In this document: positions 11,525 through 20,812 of the stretch, piece by piece
Layout: the number at the start of each line of letters is the position of its first letter
Numbering within the stretch: position 1 is the first letter of the stretch
Assembly: GCA_033439255.1 (NCBI GenBank)
Contig: CM065879.1
Location: 1,902,501-1,966,500, forward strand
Direction of reading: 5' to 3'
Source of the DNA: Hericium rajendrae
Lineage: Eukaryota > Basidiomycota > Agaricomycetes > Russulales > Hericiaceae
Length of the DNA: 64,000 nucleotides
Position numbers and translations under genes: made by a program
The notes under the pieces: model-generated
What the model saw: only the letters and a program-made list of their open reading frames with translations
Told to the model about the DNA's origin: nothing
Database searches by the model: none

Positions 11525-14188
11525 GCCTTCCGTTCTATTTCACGCTACCGCGCTCATAACACGGCGTGGATCCGCATTTGGGACGATCGCCCCCCTATCT
11601 GCTCTCTGCCTCACCCCTCCGGCCCCTACCCGACATTCGACGCCTCGACAGGCACCTTCCAGCTGTGGGATTGGGTCCGCGACCCAGACTGGGTCGACTT
11701 CGGCACACCCTGGCGCCCCTTCATCCCCGTCGCCCCACCGCCCGCCCTCCACTTCACGTCTGACCTGTTCTGGGTGTACGCGTCAAATGCGTCGTCCAGT
11801 GTCAACCCCGAGTACCTCGCCGACGGGAGATGGCGCGTTCCATCCGACGTCACAGGATCCTATGCCCGCGCCAAAATCTGGCTTGAATCTCAAGTCCAGT
11901 TCGTCCGCACAGCGGGAGGCGTTGGTCTACCTCCGCCCCCGCCGATGCACTCAGCGATCATGTTCAGCACCCTCCGCGCCGACGACCCCGAAGCCCTTCG
12001 AGCAGCCGTGTGGCCTTATCGCCGCGACCTATTGGACTGGTTCGGATATTTCATATGGGCCCTAGCCGGCATACCCGGGCAGTGGTTTACCCTGCCCGTA
12101 ATGCAGGCCAACGTCGAATTTGTCGACTTCGCCACTCGGTACTTGGCCGGAGCCACACCTCGAGGCGTCTCCATTCGCACAGACGACTTCCCCACATGGC
12201 CCGCAATGTGGCATTCTGTCTTCCGACGATGGCTCGACCTCGGCGTACCCATCAACTATCCGTGGAGCGCCGCCCACGCCGAAGATCGCCGATGGCTCCA
12301 GCTGCGCCCTACGGCGTACCCCTCCAGCTGGCACCGCGTCGATTGCTCCGTCCCCTGTCAAACGGCCATCCTCGCCCCCAATATCCATGCCACCTCCGGG
12401 TACAAAGCCTGGAAGCACAAAGAGAGCAAGAGCTGGCACGCCGCCCTCCATTTCAGCGACTATTCAAACGCAGACGACTTCGTGAACCTGTGAGTGTACT
12501 ACAGGGATGCTATTCACGACGACGACACAGACATCTTCGAACCTGACGACGACGATGACGAACAGCCCCCCGGAGGGTACGACGCGCGACGCTTTAACTT
12601 TTTGTCGTTCCGCCACCGGCTTCGTGACTCTCCAGGTCTCGCTCACTGGAGAGACCGACACCCGGCAGCCCGAAGTCCTCCCCACTCTGCATCAGCAACC
12701 CATTTGGAGGCCGGGCCTTCCATGTCGTCTACCGCCTACCAGACCCAGGATCAGACCCCGACGACCACCGGCGCGCTCCCCGCAATGGCATCTATAACCC
12801 ACGCCGCCGAGCCGGATGACAACTTCGTCTCCCTCGGCAGCGGCGAGGGTCACGACCCGGCCATGCCAGGCATGGACACGATCGCACCACCGTCGACATC
12901 CGATACGGCGATAACTCCTCCAGCAGCCCCCGTGCCGATCCCCAGTCCCCCACCAACGCAAACAGGCACGGCCTATGCCTCGGAAGCGACCCCGGCCGCC
13001 GCTCTGCAACCTCTTACGGACGGCAACGAACCAGACCACGAAGGTGCCACCCACGAGGGCCCAGTTTCGCAAGACAACGACGCCGAGCCTGACCCCGAAG
13101 GCGCTACCCACGCAGGCCAGGCTATGCAAGACAATGACGCCGGACCCGACCCCGTAGGCGCTACCCACGCGGGTCAGGTTTCGCAGGAGGACATCGACAT
13201 GGAAGCCCCAGACGAACAAAGCCCCACCCCGAACAACGTCTTCTCCACGTTCTGGGCCAGGGTCACCACGGGCCACCCAGGCCTAGCAGCAGTCTACCAA
13301 GTCGCGCCTAACATGTCTTTCAGGATCGACGGGCAGTTCTTCACCGTCATGACGGTCACCATCCTGCCGACCACGGAGGCCCGCCTTGCTCAAGCCCTCG
13401 AACGTAACCCCACAGCGGTGCCCGCTGAGCTCATTCGTCTTATGCTCCATCTAGGTATGCGCTTCCATGTCTCGTGGCCACCAGCCTGGGGTGCGGCCTG
13501 GGCCCACCTTCGTCGGAACGGAGACGGCCCCCTTCCCCTGCCTACTTATCTCGCTAACTTGCCGGCTCCCCTCGGCCCACCGTCCATGGCATTCCACGAA
13601 CTCTGCGCAGCCTACCTTCTCCGAGCCGACGACCTGTTTCGCCGACCATGCAACGGTCGCCTTCTTCACTACGGCGGCATAATCTGGCGTCTCGTGCTCC
13701 ACTACGGCGGCGTCGACCTCTCCAATGCTGTCTTGGACGGGCCGTCGTCATCCTATGCCTTCCATGGCTGGTTCTTTACAGCTCCTGACGGCAACCACTG
13801 CGACAACCCAATCGCCTGGCAGGACAATCCAGTCATTCTGGAGGCCTTAGGCACTAGTCCGTACTCATCGGCACCCACTCTGTGGCCGGATCCCGACGTC
13901 TGGGAACGCAGCGGCCGCTGGTCTGGACGATGGAACGCATTCGCGGAAACTTGGTTTACCAGCCGCGTTGCCGAAATTCAGGACCATACCGCCCGACCTC
14001 TCACTCCCCGCAAATGGCGAGAGAACCTTCGAGGGATCAACCAAGGCATTCGCGATAACACCCGCGTGCGCCTGCAGCTGTCGGCCGTGCTCCCGGGCCT
14101 CCGCACTACCGCGACCTCATATCTTACGACCTCACCTCTCTCTCATCAAGGCCGCCTGCAACTCCTCACGGCTCCCGCTCCTCCTTGA
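11525..14188 (+). pseudogene. Accessory ORF between pol and 3' LTR, unknown function
   Basis: One frame runs for about 886 codons from ATG 11525 to TGA 14186-14188, broken only by TGA at 12491-12493 (DDFVNL stop VYYRDAIH; a CGA is plausible). The first half (11525-12490) is rich in Trp and Pro (WIRIWDDRPP, WDWVRDPDWVDFG, WFGYFIWALAG). The middle (about 12500-13250) is acidic and Pro/Thr-rich with three tandem copies of a GATHxGxxxQDND-type unit. The last part again has Trp-rich blocks (WPPAWGAAWAHLRR, WERSGRWSGRWNAF). I saw no signal peptide or clear membrane span, so an envelope role is not supported. No family was recognised. Its place and strand make it part of the retroelement. Confidence 0.75.
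13020..13190 (+). repeat. Tandem repeat inside the accessory ORF
   Basis: Three consecutive units encode variants of DNDAxPDPxGATHAGQ, the first being the more divergent EPDHEGATHEGP. The nucleotide unit is close to 60 bp, so it changes length without changing frame. Confidence 0.75.
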
Positions 14189-14207
14189 ACGAAGGCTGGA
14201 GGGGCTC

Positions 14208-14748
14208 TGTAACGGGGCAGCAAAGGAACGGACCGGCCAGGCCGCGGAGCCGCGCCGAACGCAAAAGGAAGCCTTCGGTAAGCAGTTCGGGAGTCACCGA
14301 GGCGGAGATAGAACCGTACATAGAGAACGCACGTAGCACACGATGTACTTACCTTCTTGATTCATTACTGCTTCTATCATCGGAACTCGATGTTCCACCT
14401 CTCTCCTCCCTTTTCGGGAGTCGTTTCTCAGTATTCTCACCTCGCTGACGACCGGCCGCAGGCCTTTGAGCAAGTCCTCGCCCGAGCTCGTCTCTTGTTT
14501 TCGCCAGCGCTATGAGAGGTTTTCCCCCGAAGCGCTGACTGTTTGGCACTGAAGAGTCGGCAGTCACCTTTCTTCAGGTTCTTTGGCTCGTCCCTCGCGG
14601 ACGCGCCGCTCTTCTCTCGCTCTCCTCCCCTTCTTCGAGAGGGCTTCCCTCGAAGGAGAATCTCTTCGCGCCTCGCGCCACGTCATCACACCAAGTCCGC
14701 TCCATTCGCTAGGTAGTCCCACTGACTTGTAGCGAGACCACCGCTACA
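14208..14748 (+). repeat. 3' LTR of the gypsy element (541 bp)
   Basis: It is the direct repeat of 3113-3653, with the same length and termini. Ten of the 11 differences from the 5' LTR are transitions, and eight of those are CpG versus TpG or CpA. A short purine-rich run (GGCTGGAGGGG) just upstream could be the polypurine tract. Confidence 0.96.
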
Positions 14749-14753
14749 GGAAC
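14749..14753. repeat. Target site duplication, right copy (GGAAC)
   Basis: It is identical to 3108-3112 and lies directly after the 3' LTR. Confidence 0.95.
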
Positions 14754-14894
14754 AGCTGGATTGATGGGGCGCTGTATCCCAGGTGCGTTCAGCCTGGAGC
14801 CTGAAGCACGGAGGGGCGCCACCCCTCCAGAACCTGCCCGCACTAGCATTGCCATGTCAGACGGGTTCAATATCTCGATATTTATATTTGTCAT
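14754..14894 (-). pseudogene. First 47 codons of LINE ORF2
   Basis: The minus strand has an ATG at 14892-14894 followed by 47 codons (starting MTNINIEILNPSD and ending RPINPA) that reach the edge of the gypsy insertion. The next codon in the LINE is the Val codon at 3110-3112, in the same phase. This identifies the probable ORF2 start and shows that the insertion hit the N-terminal leader, before the endonuclease domain. Confidence 0.8.
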
Positions 14895-15289
14895 TTTTTA
14901 AAGCAGGGGTGGCCGTTGTTACGCAGTTGTACATTGTGGACCAACGGGTATACGACGCGGGCAGTTTACTACTACCATCAAGACTCGCCACAGTCGACGG
15001 TAGGCATCGGAGCCAGACGTTATGAACCTCGTCAGGTTGAGACACAGATCACACCAGTGCAGCCAAGACAGTTATATTGGGAAGCAATGCGTAAGGAGAG
15101 GATACGGTCAGGGTAACGAGTGGACGTCATTGGCAACGGGTATCTAGTAAGGAATAGGTGAGGCACGAAAGGTAAGGAGGGGTGGTAAAGCAAAAGAGTA
15201 AGGACAGTCAGAGTTCGTCATAGCAAAACAAGAGGAAAGCAGATAGTAGAGGGCAAGAGGTAAGTCAGTCATGCAGTAGGGAGGGGAGA
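14895..15289. other. LINE inter-ORF spacer
   Basis: This interval separates the end of ORF1 (15290) from the ORF2 start (14894) on the minus strand. It holds no supported ORF and no structure that I recognise; it is taken as LINE sequence from its position. Confidence 0.55.
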
Positions 15290-16846
15290 TTAACGGCGAC
15301 GCTGCTTCGTGTTAGTCTGGGGTTGGACGGCCCGGGACGCCGGGCGTGTGGAGGGTCCGGCACGAGGAGTCGATGTGGAAGCTACCGGACTGGGTAGAGA
15401 ATTTCCGGTCGGGTGAGAATCGTCGTCTTGGGAAGTCGGGCGATCAGCGGGGCTCGGGCCATTCCAAAGGGGAATACGGAAGAAGGGGCATAAACCACAG
15501 GGATGGTCAACTCCATGGCAGCCGGCACAGGATAGGGTACGCATCCAGACGGCGGAGCCAAAGAATGAGGTGGTGATGGTGTTTGCGCGGAACCAGGCAG
15601 TAATCGCAGCCCAGCCTGCACATGTAGCCGCCGGAGACTCCATATATAAGCGCCAGCAAATGACGCCTTCACCTTGAATTTGTAGGGTGATGGGAGATAC
15701 AGAAATGGTGCCGAGATAATACTCGACGCGTATGGTAGCAGAATGCTCAGGCGGGTGGCGGTCGCGACTGTACAACTCAATGAGGTCTGGAAGGGTGGAC
15801 TTGTGGATGGTGGTGCGAATGTTGGTGGCGAGCTGCATCAGGCAGTTTTTGTCATCAAGGTTGAGTGTCGCACCCGGGAAGCCATCAAAGTAGCCCAAAA
15901 AGCGCAGGGCATGCAGGTTACGGTCATAGGTAAGGATCGTGACCGAGCGGTGAGAGAAGACGCAACCCGAAATGAGCCTATCAGTGTCTGCGTCGGATAT
16001 ATTATAAATAAGGAAGGCTGGTGGGCGGTGATGATGGTGAAGAGGGGTTGGGAGGGAGGGGTCAGGATTGGCAGGAGCAATGCTTGCCCCGAGGATACCA
16101 AGGAGTTCAAGGAGATCCTTAATGTACTTCATCGACTCAGACGTGCGGTCTATGGCAGAGCGGTCAAAGATCTGGGCAAGAAGACCGCCGGGCATGCCAA
16201 TCCATTGGTGAAGTTGTTCCGGATCTTGGGAGCTACAAGCGCCCCAGTGGTCGGCGAAGGTGACTACCGGCCAGCCACCAGCAGGTTCAGGCGTAAAGGC
16301 ATTCCACGCTGGATGTGGGGCGGCATCCGAGAGGCCGGGCGTGGTTTCACGTCTTTCATTAAGGATCGCAGTCCAAGTGAGACCAAGAGCTGTAGGGCGG
16401 TGCAATGCAGTGACATCAACTATGGGTCCTAGCAGAGTCGCCGGTGGGGATGCGGGCGGAGACGTGAGCAGGGAGGTCTGTGGAGGGGGTGGAGTGGCCG
16501 GCTGAGAGGCCGGTGTGTCAGGTTCACTCCCGTAGATATCATCGTGCAGAAGGCGGATCTCAGCGTCAATAAATGCCTGTCGTTCAGGCGCGTCAGGGTC
16601 CGGAGGGGTCAGTGGAACGATGAGGGGGGCGCTGTGGGCAGCTACATCAAAGGTCTCTGGACCCCGATGGCCAAGAGCAATGCTGATGTCGGTGACGATG
16701 CCCCTGGGCGTAATGAACGTGCCCAGGGTGTGGGTTTCGAGGGCCCAGGTATCACCTTCAGGCGCCGCAAATGGGAAAATCAGAGGGCTGAAGTCTGCTG
16801 CCGTAGGACAATGAGCAGTCGTCGTAGGTTCAGGCGTGACTTCCAC
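15290..16846 (-). CDS. LINE ORF1 (Gag-like nucleic-acid-binding protein)
   Basis: This is an uninterrupted minus-strand frame of about 518 codons. The N-terminal half is Pro/Thr/Ala-rich and low in complexity. The central part looks folded (HWGACSSQDPEQLHQWIGMP, FLIYNISDADTDRLISG, LHALRFLGYFDGFPGA). Near the C-terminus CAGCHGVDHPCGLC gives a C-x2-C-x4-H-x-C zinc-knuckle-like motif, after which the chain ends in a Ser/Pro/Arg-rich basic tail. A knuckle-bearing ORF1 upstream of ORF2 fits fungal LINEs; the protein would package LINE RNA. The open frame begins at a GTG (16846) and no ATG lies just upstream before a stop, so the true start may be lost. Confidence 0.72.
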   Translation of the reverse strand: MEVTPEPTTTAHCPTAADFSPLIFPFAAPEGDTWALETHTLGTFITPRGIVTDISIALGHRGPETFDVAAHSAPLIVPLTPPDPDAPERQAFIDAEIRLLHDDIYGSEPDTPASQPATPPPPQTSLLTSPPASPPATLLGPIVDVTALHRPTALGLTWTAILNERRETTPGLSDAAPHPAWNAFTPEPAGGWPVVTFADHWGACSSQDPEQLHQWIGMPGGLLAQIFDRSAIDRTSESMKYIKDLLELLGILGASIAPANPDPSLPTPLHHHHRPPAFLIYNISDADTDRLISGCVFSHRSVTILTYDRNLHALRFLGYFDGFPGATLNLDDKNCLMQLATNIRTTIHKSTLPDLIELYSRDRHPPEHSATIRVEYYLGTISVSPITLQIQGEGVICWRLYMESPAATCAGWAAITAWFRANTITTSFFGSAVWMRTLSCAGCHGVDHPCGLCPFFRIPLWNGPSPADRPTSQDDDSHPTGNSLPSPVASTSTPRAGPSTRPASRAVQPQTNTKQRRR

Positions 16847-16870
16847 CAGACCCTGTAGATCAGTTGCAAC

Positions 16871-16918
16871 CTATACCAGTAGTAACAGGAGGGAGGGTTC
16901 CAACTGTACCAGTAACAC
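16871..16918 (+). repeat. 48-bp repeat, copy A (LINE 5' side)
   Basis: A segment reading CCAGTAGTAACAGGAGGGAGGG, with CTGTACCAGTAA at its end, lies just upstream of LINE ORF1. It is about 85% identical, in reverse complement, to 20757-20803. It may belong to the LINE 5' untranslated region. Confidence 0.7.
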
Positions 16919-17063
16919 TATAAGCAGTATTTTCGGGCTAAATGCTATGTTTGGAACTTCACATGTTTTGCATAAAATATGTTTTGTATAGTATAACATA
17001 TCAAAAAACATGTTATATTCTTAAAGAAACATATCGGCTGAGATCTTAAGGATCTCGGCCACT
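16919..17063. other. AT-rich non-coding segment
   Basis: This short AT-rich tract (many TATAAT/ATGTTTT stretches) lies between the LINE 5' end and the GC-rich minisatellite. No gene is seen. Confidence 0.6.
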
Positions 17064-17109
17064 ATGACTACCTACGCTTGCCGGCGCTTCTACATCCGCT
17101 CACCGGCGC

Positions 17110-17325
17110 TTGTTTTGGTGCTTCCTCGCGCTCGCTGGCGCTTTCCCCCGCGCTCGCCGGCGCTTTCCCCCATGCTCGCCGGCGCTTTCCCCCGCGCTCG
17201 CCGGCGCTTTCCCCCACGCTCGCCGGCACTTTCCCCCGCGCTCGCCGGCGCTTTCCCCCGCGCTCGCCGGCGCTTTCCCCCGCGCTCGCCGGCGCTTTCC
17301 CTCGCGCCCGCCGGCGCTTCCGCGC
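17110..17325 (+). repeat. 22-bp GC-rich minisatellite
   Basis: There are about nine or ten tandem copies of GCTTTCCCCCGCGCTCGCCGGC with few mismatches. All six frames are open here because of composition, and the predicted peptides are simple repeats, so I treat this as non-coding. Confidence 0.9.
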
Positions 17326-17559
17326 GTGCTTTCCCTCCCGCTCACGGTGCCTACCACCTACTGTTCCCACTCTCGCCCCGCGGCTATGCACGCGCTGCAC
17401 GCAAGTTGCGCGTGCCGTTCGCCGCACGCCCGCTGCAGAGCACGCACGCCGCGGTCGGCACGCGTGCACGCGCCATCCCCTATGCTCGCCGCACGTCCGC
17501 CGATGGCTCCCGCGCGTGGAGTGTGCCGGCGGAATTCACGCGCGGATGCCGGGGTGGAG

Positions 17560-18440
17560 CGGGCTCGCGGCTGGGACGCGCGGGGACGGCGCTGAAGCGC
17601 GGGCTTGGGGCTGGTGCGTGGGCGTGGGCTCGGCATTGAAGCGCACCCGGCGCTGGGACTGCGGGCGCGGGAACGGGGCTGAACGCGGGGTGGAGAGCGC
17701 AGGCATGGTGCTGCAGCGCGCGGCTGCGGTGCTGGGATGGCGCAGGTGGGGCTGGGGACTGGGATGCGTGGAGGTGGGACGCGCGTGGGCATGGTGCTGG
17801 GACGGCGCGTGTGGGGATGGAGACGGCGCGCGGGGGACTAGAGATGGCACGGGGGACTGGAAATGGGCACGCGGGGAGATGGCGCGGGGCTGGAAATGGG
17901 CGGGTGGGGCTGGAGACGGCGCGCGGAGGCTGGAAACAGCGCGCGGAGGCTAGAAACAGCGCGCGGAGGCTGGAGACAGCGCGCGGGGGCTGAAGACGGC
18001 GCGCGGGGGCTCAGGGACGGCACGTGGGGGCTCAGGGACGGCGCGCGGGGGCTCAGGGACGGTGCGCGGGGGCTGCGGGGGACTAGAGACGGCGCGCACG
18101 GGGCTAAGATGGTGCGCGTGGGGCTGAGACAGTGCACGCGGGGCTGAGACGGTGCGTGGAGGCTCGGGGACGGCGTGCGGGGGCTCGGCGCTGGGATGCG
18201 TGGCTTGGACGCAGTGCCGCGGCACTGGGGCACACGGGCGCGGGACTGGGAGGTGTGGGGCTGGGACATGCGGAGCTGGGAGGTGCAGGACTGGGTGGTG
18301 CAGAGTTGGAGATGTGGGTGCGATGCTGGGGCGCGCGGCCACGGTGTTGGGACGGTACGCGGGGCTGGGAGGCGCGCGGGGACTCGGGGCTGGGACGCAG
18401 GGCACGGAGCTGGCAGGGGCTGGGACACGCGTGCCTCCGG
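17560..18440 (+). repeat. Degenerate G-rich minisatellite tract
   Basis: This is a long run of imperfect units built on GGGGCTGGGACGCGCG and GGGGGCTGGAGACGGCGCGC-like sequences of about 18-22 bp. Overlapping ORFs on both strands are low-complexity and are not credible genes. Confidence 0.85.
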
Positions 18441-18599
18441 TGAGTTTGACGGCACGCGACTGCGAGCACGGGGTCTTGCGCGCCGGCGAGTGCCCTTTCA
18501 TGGTGCGGGGAAGCGTCGCACGTGCATTTGGAAGCACAACGGAGGTGGGCAGATGAGCGGCGGCGGCGTTACGGTGCATGCAGCGTGCCACGTCATCGC

Positions 18600-19450
18600 G
18601 GTTTAAGGCTATAAAAAAATGAAATCTCGTTAGCAAACGCATGAATAGGAAAAGAGAAGAGAAAGACTTACGAATTATGGAGGCTATTGAGCCTCGTATT
18701 TGTGCCCCGCTTGAGGGAGGGAGAGAAAAAAGATAGCCCCAGGTACGAGCTTGCGACACGGTTCGGCGATTGCCGAATTAGGCTACATGCCTCGTCCCGA
18801 GTCGTCGAGGAGGTCTTTCAAGGCCAAATGAATTTAACTAAACTCTACAAATAATACGATAGACGTAGCTAGTCTGAATACAATTGAATAAAAATTTTGG
18901 TAGTAATCGAGTGCAATAGAGAAGAGAAACATCCGAGCCATTGATAAGAAAGTCTAAATCGAGCGAAAGACTAAATGCGTCAAGCTCGAATCGAGGCCTC
19001 GGGCACGCCGGGCACAAGGTTCGAGCTGCAATTGTGCATCATGTCTTACTCCCATCTTGTATCGGCTTAGTGAACTGCGTTTTTAAGTGCTTGAAGAGCT
19101 CGTACAGCTTGTATTATAATTTTAAGTAGTCTCGATCTTTAGGATCTGGCGAAATACATGAATTTTCGGTTCCATGAGCTATATTTTGTGTGTATCTCGG
19201 GCCTCAAGCTCTGGAATCGAGTCCAAAAAATTTCAAACTTCGTGTGCACATTATTGATAGTATCAGAAACGATTTCGCACAGCTAAATAGGTAAGAGCTT
19301 CCAAAGTGAAGCCTCTGCTACATGAAATTCGAGTTAGGGTTACTGTAGGGTTACAATAAGTCACTCATTGTGGCTCGAATTACTCTCTAAATTGTTCGAA
19401 AATTTGTATGTACAATGTACTATATTCTAGGTACATAAAACTCGCTCCAA
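18600..19450. other. AT-rich intergenic stretch
   Basis: No ORF longer than about 60 codons has coding character here. The composition changes abruptly from the GC-rich repeats on both sides. Confidence 0.6.
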
Positions 19451-19955
19451 TCAGGGAGAATACACTCCAGAAGTCGTGCGGGGTAACATCCCTGCTCCAG
19501 CATCGGGCACCTCGGTCTCAGCCGCCGATTCTCGGCAGTTTCTGAGCCGCATCACAGCACGCGTCACAGCACGTACGCGGCCCGCACCTCTCGCGCCGCT
19601 CATGCTTCCACCCATTCCCCGCCCTCCCGGACGCCTCTCCACACCCTCCACGGCTTCCAGCAGCCGTCCGCCCTCTTCACGCGCCTCGGACATGCATAGA
19701 AGCGCGTACAAGTCGATCAGGATGCGCACGAACATGCGTGCAACGACACAGACGCGCGCCCGACACCCGCGGTCTCACACACGCAGCACAGGCACTCACG
19801 GCCACGACAACACACCACGCGCAGTCGCGCAGCCCCTACACATCGCACATCGCATCCTCGGCGCCCCTGCATGCCGTGCGTTGTGTCCCCGCGGCTCTCA
19901 ACACCCCTGCACGCGACGCACAGCACCCCGGCACCGGTACGCAGAGCGCTAGGAT
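19451..19955. other. GC-rich non-genic segment
   Basis: The segment is CA/GC-rich, with open frames on both strands whose products are Arg/Ala/Thr/His-rich and of low complexity. I do not support a gene here. Confidence 0.55.
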
Positions 19956-19959
19956 GCGG

Positions 19960-20075
19960 ACGAGCACGCGGAGGACGCGCATGGCACACGGAGGACGCGC
20001 ACAGCACGCGGAGGATGCGCATGGCATGCGGAGAACACGCATGGCACCCGGAGGACGCGCACGGCCCATGGCCGA
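19960..20075 (+). repeat. 20-bp minisatellite, first array
   Basis: About five or six tandem units of GCGGAGGACGCGCATGGCAC with substitutions. Confidence 0.85.
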
Positions 20076-20131
20076 CGAGCCACAACCCGCACATCCCAGC
20101 AACGACCCACGTCCCCAGCGATCGTGCCGGG

Positions 20132-20262
20132 CTCCCAGCACCTGCACCGCACACCCAGCACCCGCACCGCATGCCCAGCACCCACACCGCATGCCCAGCA
20201 CCTGCACCGCATGCCCAGCACCCGCACCGCATGCCCAGCACCTGCACCGCACGCCCATTGCC
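20132..20262 (+). repeat. 20-bp minisatellite, second array
   Basis: About six tandem units of CCCAGCACCCGCACCGCATG. The period is 20 bp, as in the array 60 bp upstream, although the unit sequence differs. Confidence 0.9.
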
Positions 20263-20456
20263 TACGTGCAACAACAACGGCGCGCGGGCCCCATCGCTCA
20301 GCCCACCCAATGCCCGCGATGCACCCTCGTGATGCAGCAGCGGCGTCGTCGGCAGCGCCAACGGCGCTGACGACACGCGTCGCGGCAGCAGTGCGGGGAG
20401 CGAGCGACGGCGGCGGGGAACGAGCGGTGTGCGGCGGGGAACGAGCGGCGAGCATG

Positions 20457-20564
20457 GTAGCCGAGGTTGGGCGGGGCGGGCGGCGGCACGTGTTGACGAG
20501 GTCGGGCGAGGCGGGCAGCGGCGGGCGCGTAGCCGAGGTTGGGCGGGGCGGGCGGCGGCACGTG
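20457..20564 (+). repeat. 36-bp direct repeat
   Basis: The 36 bases starting GTAGCCGAGGTTGGGCGGGG occur identically at 20457-20492 and 20529-20564, separated by a related GC-rich spacer. Confidence 0.9.
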
Positions 20565-20756
20565 CGTAGCCGAAGCGGGAAGCGCGCAGGGCGGTGGACG
20601 GTGCCGAAGGGAGCCGTTCGAGTAGGCGCACTAAGCGCATAGCGAGTAGTGTACGGCCCAGACAGTGCCCAGACAGTATTATATTTATAATGATTTTTTC
20701 GGATTTATAATGAGCAATTTGAATGGTTCAGATTGGGTCCTGAACCCTCTCTTTTT

Positions 20757-20803
20757 ATTGGTACAGTTTGCAACCCTCCCTCCTGTTATTACTGGTACAG
20801 GTT
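20757..20803 (-). repeat. 48-bp repeat, copy B (inverted relative to copy A)
   Basis: The reverse complement contains CCAGTAATAACAGGAGGGAGGG, matching 16871-16918. On the plus strand it has the orientation, relative to what follows, that copy A has relative to LINE ORF1, so a second LINE-like 5' end may begin here. Confidence 0.65.
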
Positions 20804-20812
20804 TAAAATGGG

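Larger units (their letters stand above)
3113..14748 (+). mobile_element. Ty3/gypsy (chromovirus-type) LTR retrotransposon, 11,636 bp
   Basis: The element runs from TGTAACGG to CGCTACA, with two 541-bp LTRs and a 5-bp target duplication. Its interior encodes, on the plus strand, gag with a CCHC knuckle and aspartic protease, reverse transcriptase/RNase H, integrase with a C-terminal chromodomain, and an extra ORF before the 3' LTR. The domain order PR-RT-RH-INT and the chromodomain define Ty3/gypsy chromoviruses. The element sits antisense inside LINE ORF2. Several in-frame stops mean it is now non-autonomous. The two LTRs differ at 11 positions by manual comparison (about 98% identity), so the insertion is fairly young. 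Confidence 0.96.

Noticed and set aside
11525-14188. Envelope gene of a retrovirus-like element
   Set aside because: No signal peptide, transmembrane span or fusion motif was visible; only the position suggests it.
20132-20262. Regular short repeats resembling a CRISPR array
   Set aside because: Units are contiguous without spacers and the genome is eukaryotic; it is a minisatellite.
17064-20642. Long overlapping ORFs on both strands (up to 307 codons)
   Set aside because: They exist because the GC-rich minisatellites contain few stop codons; products are low-complexity and frames overlap on both strands.
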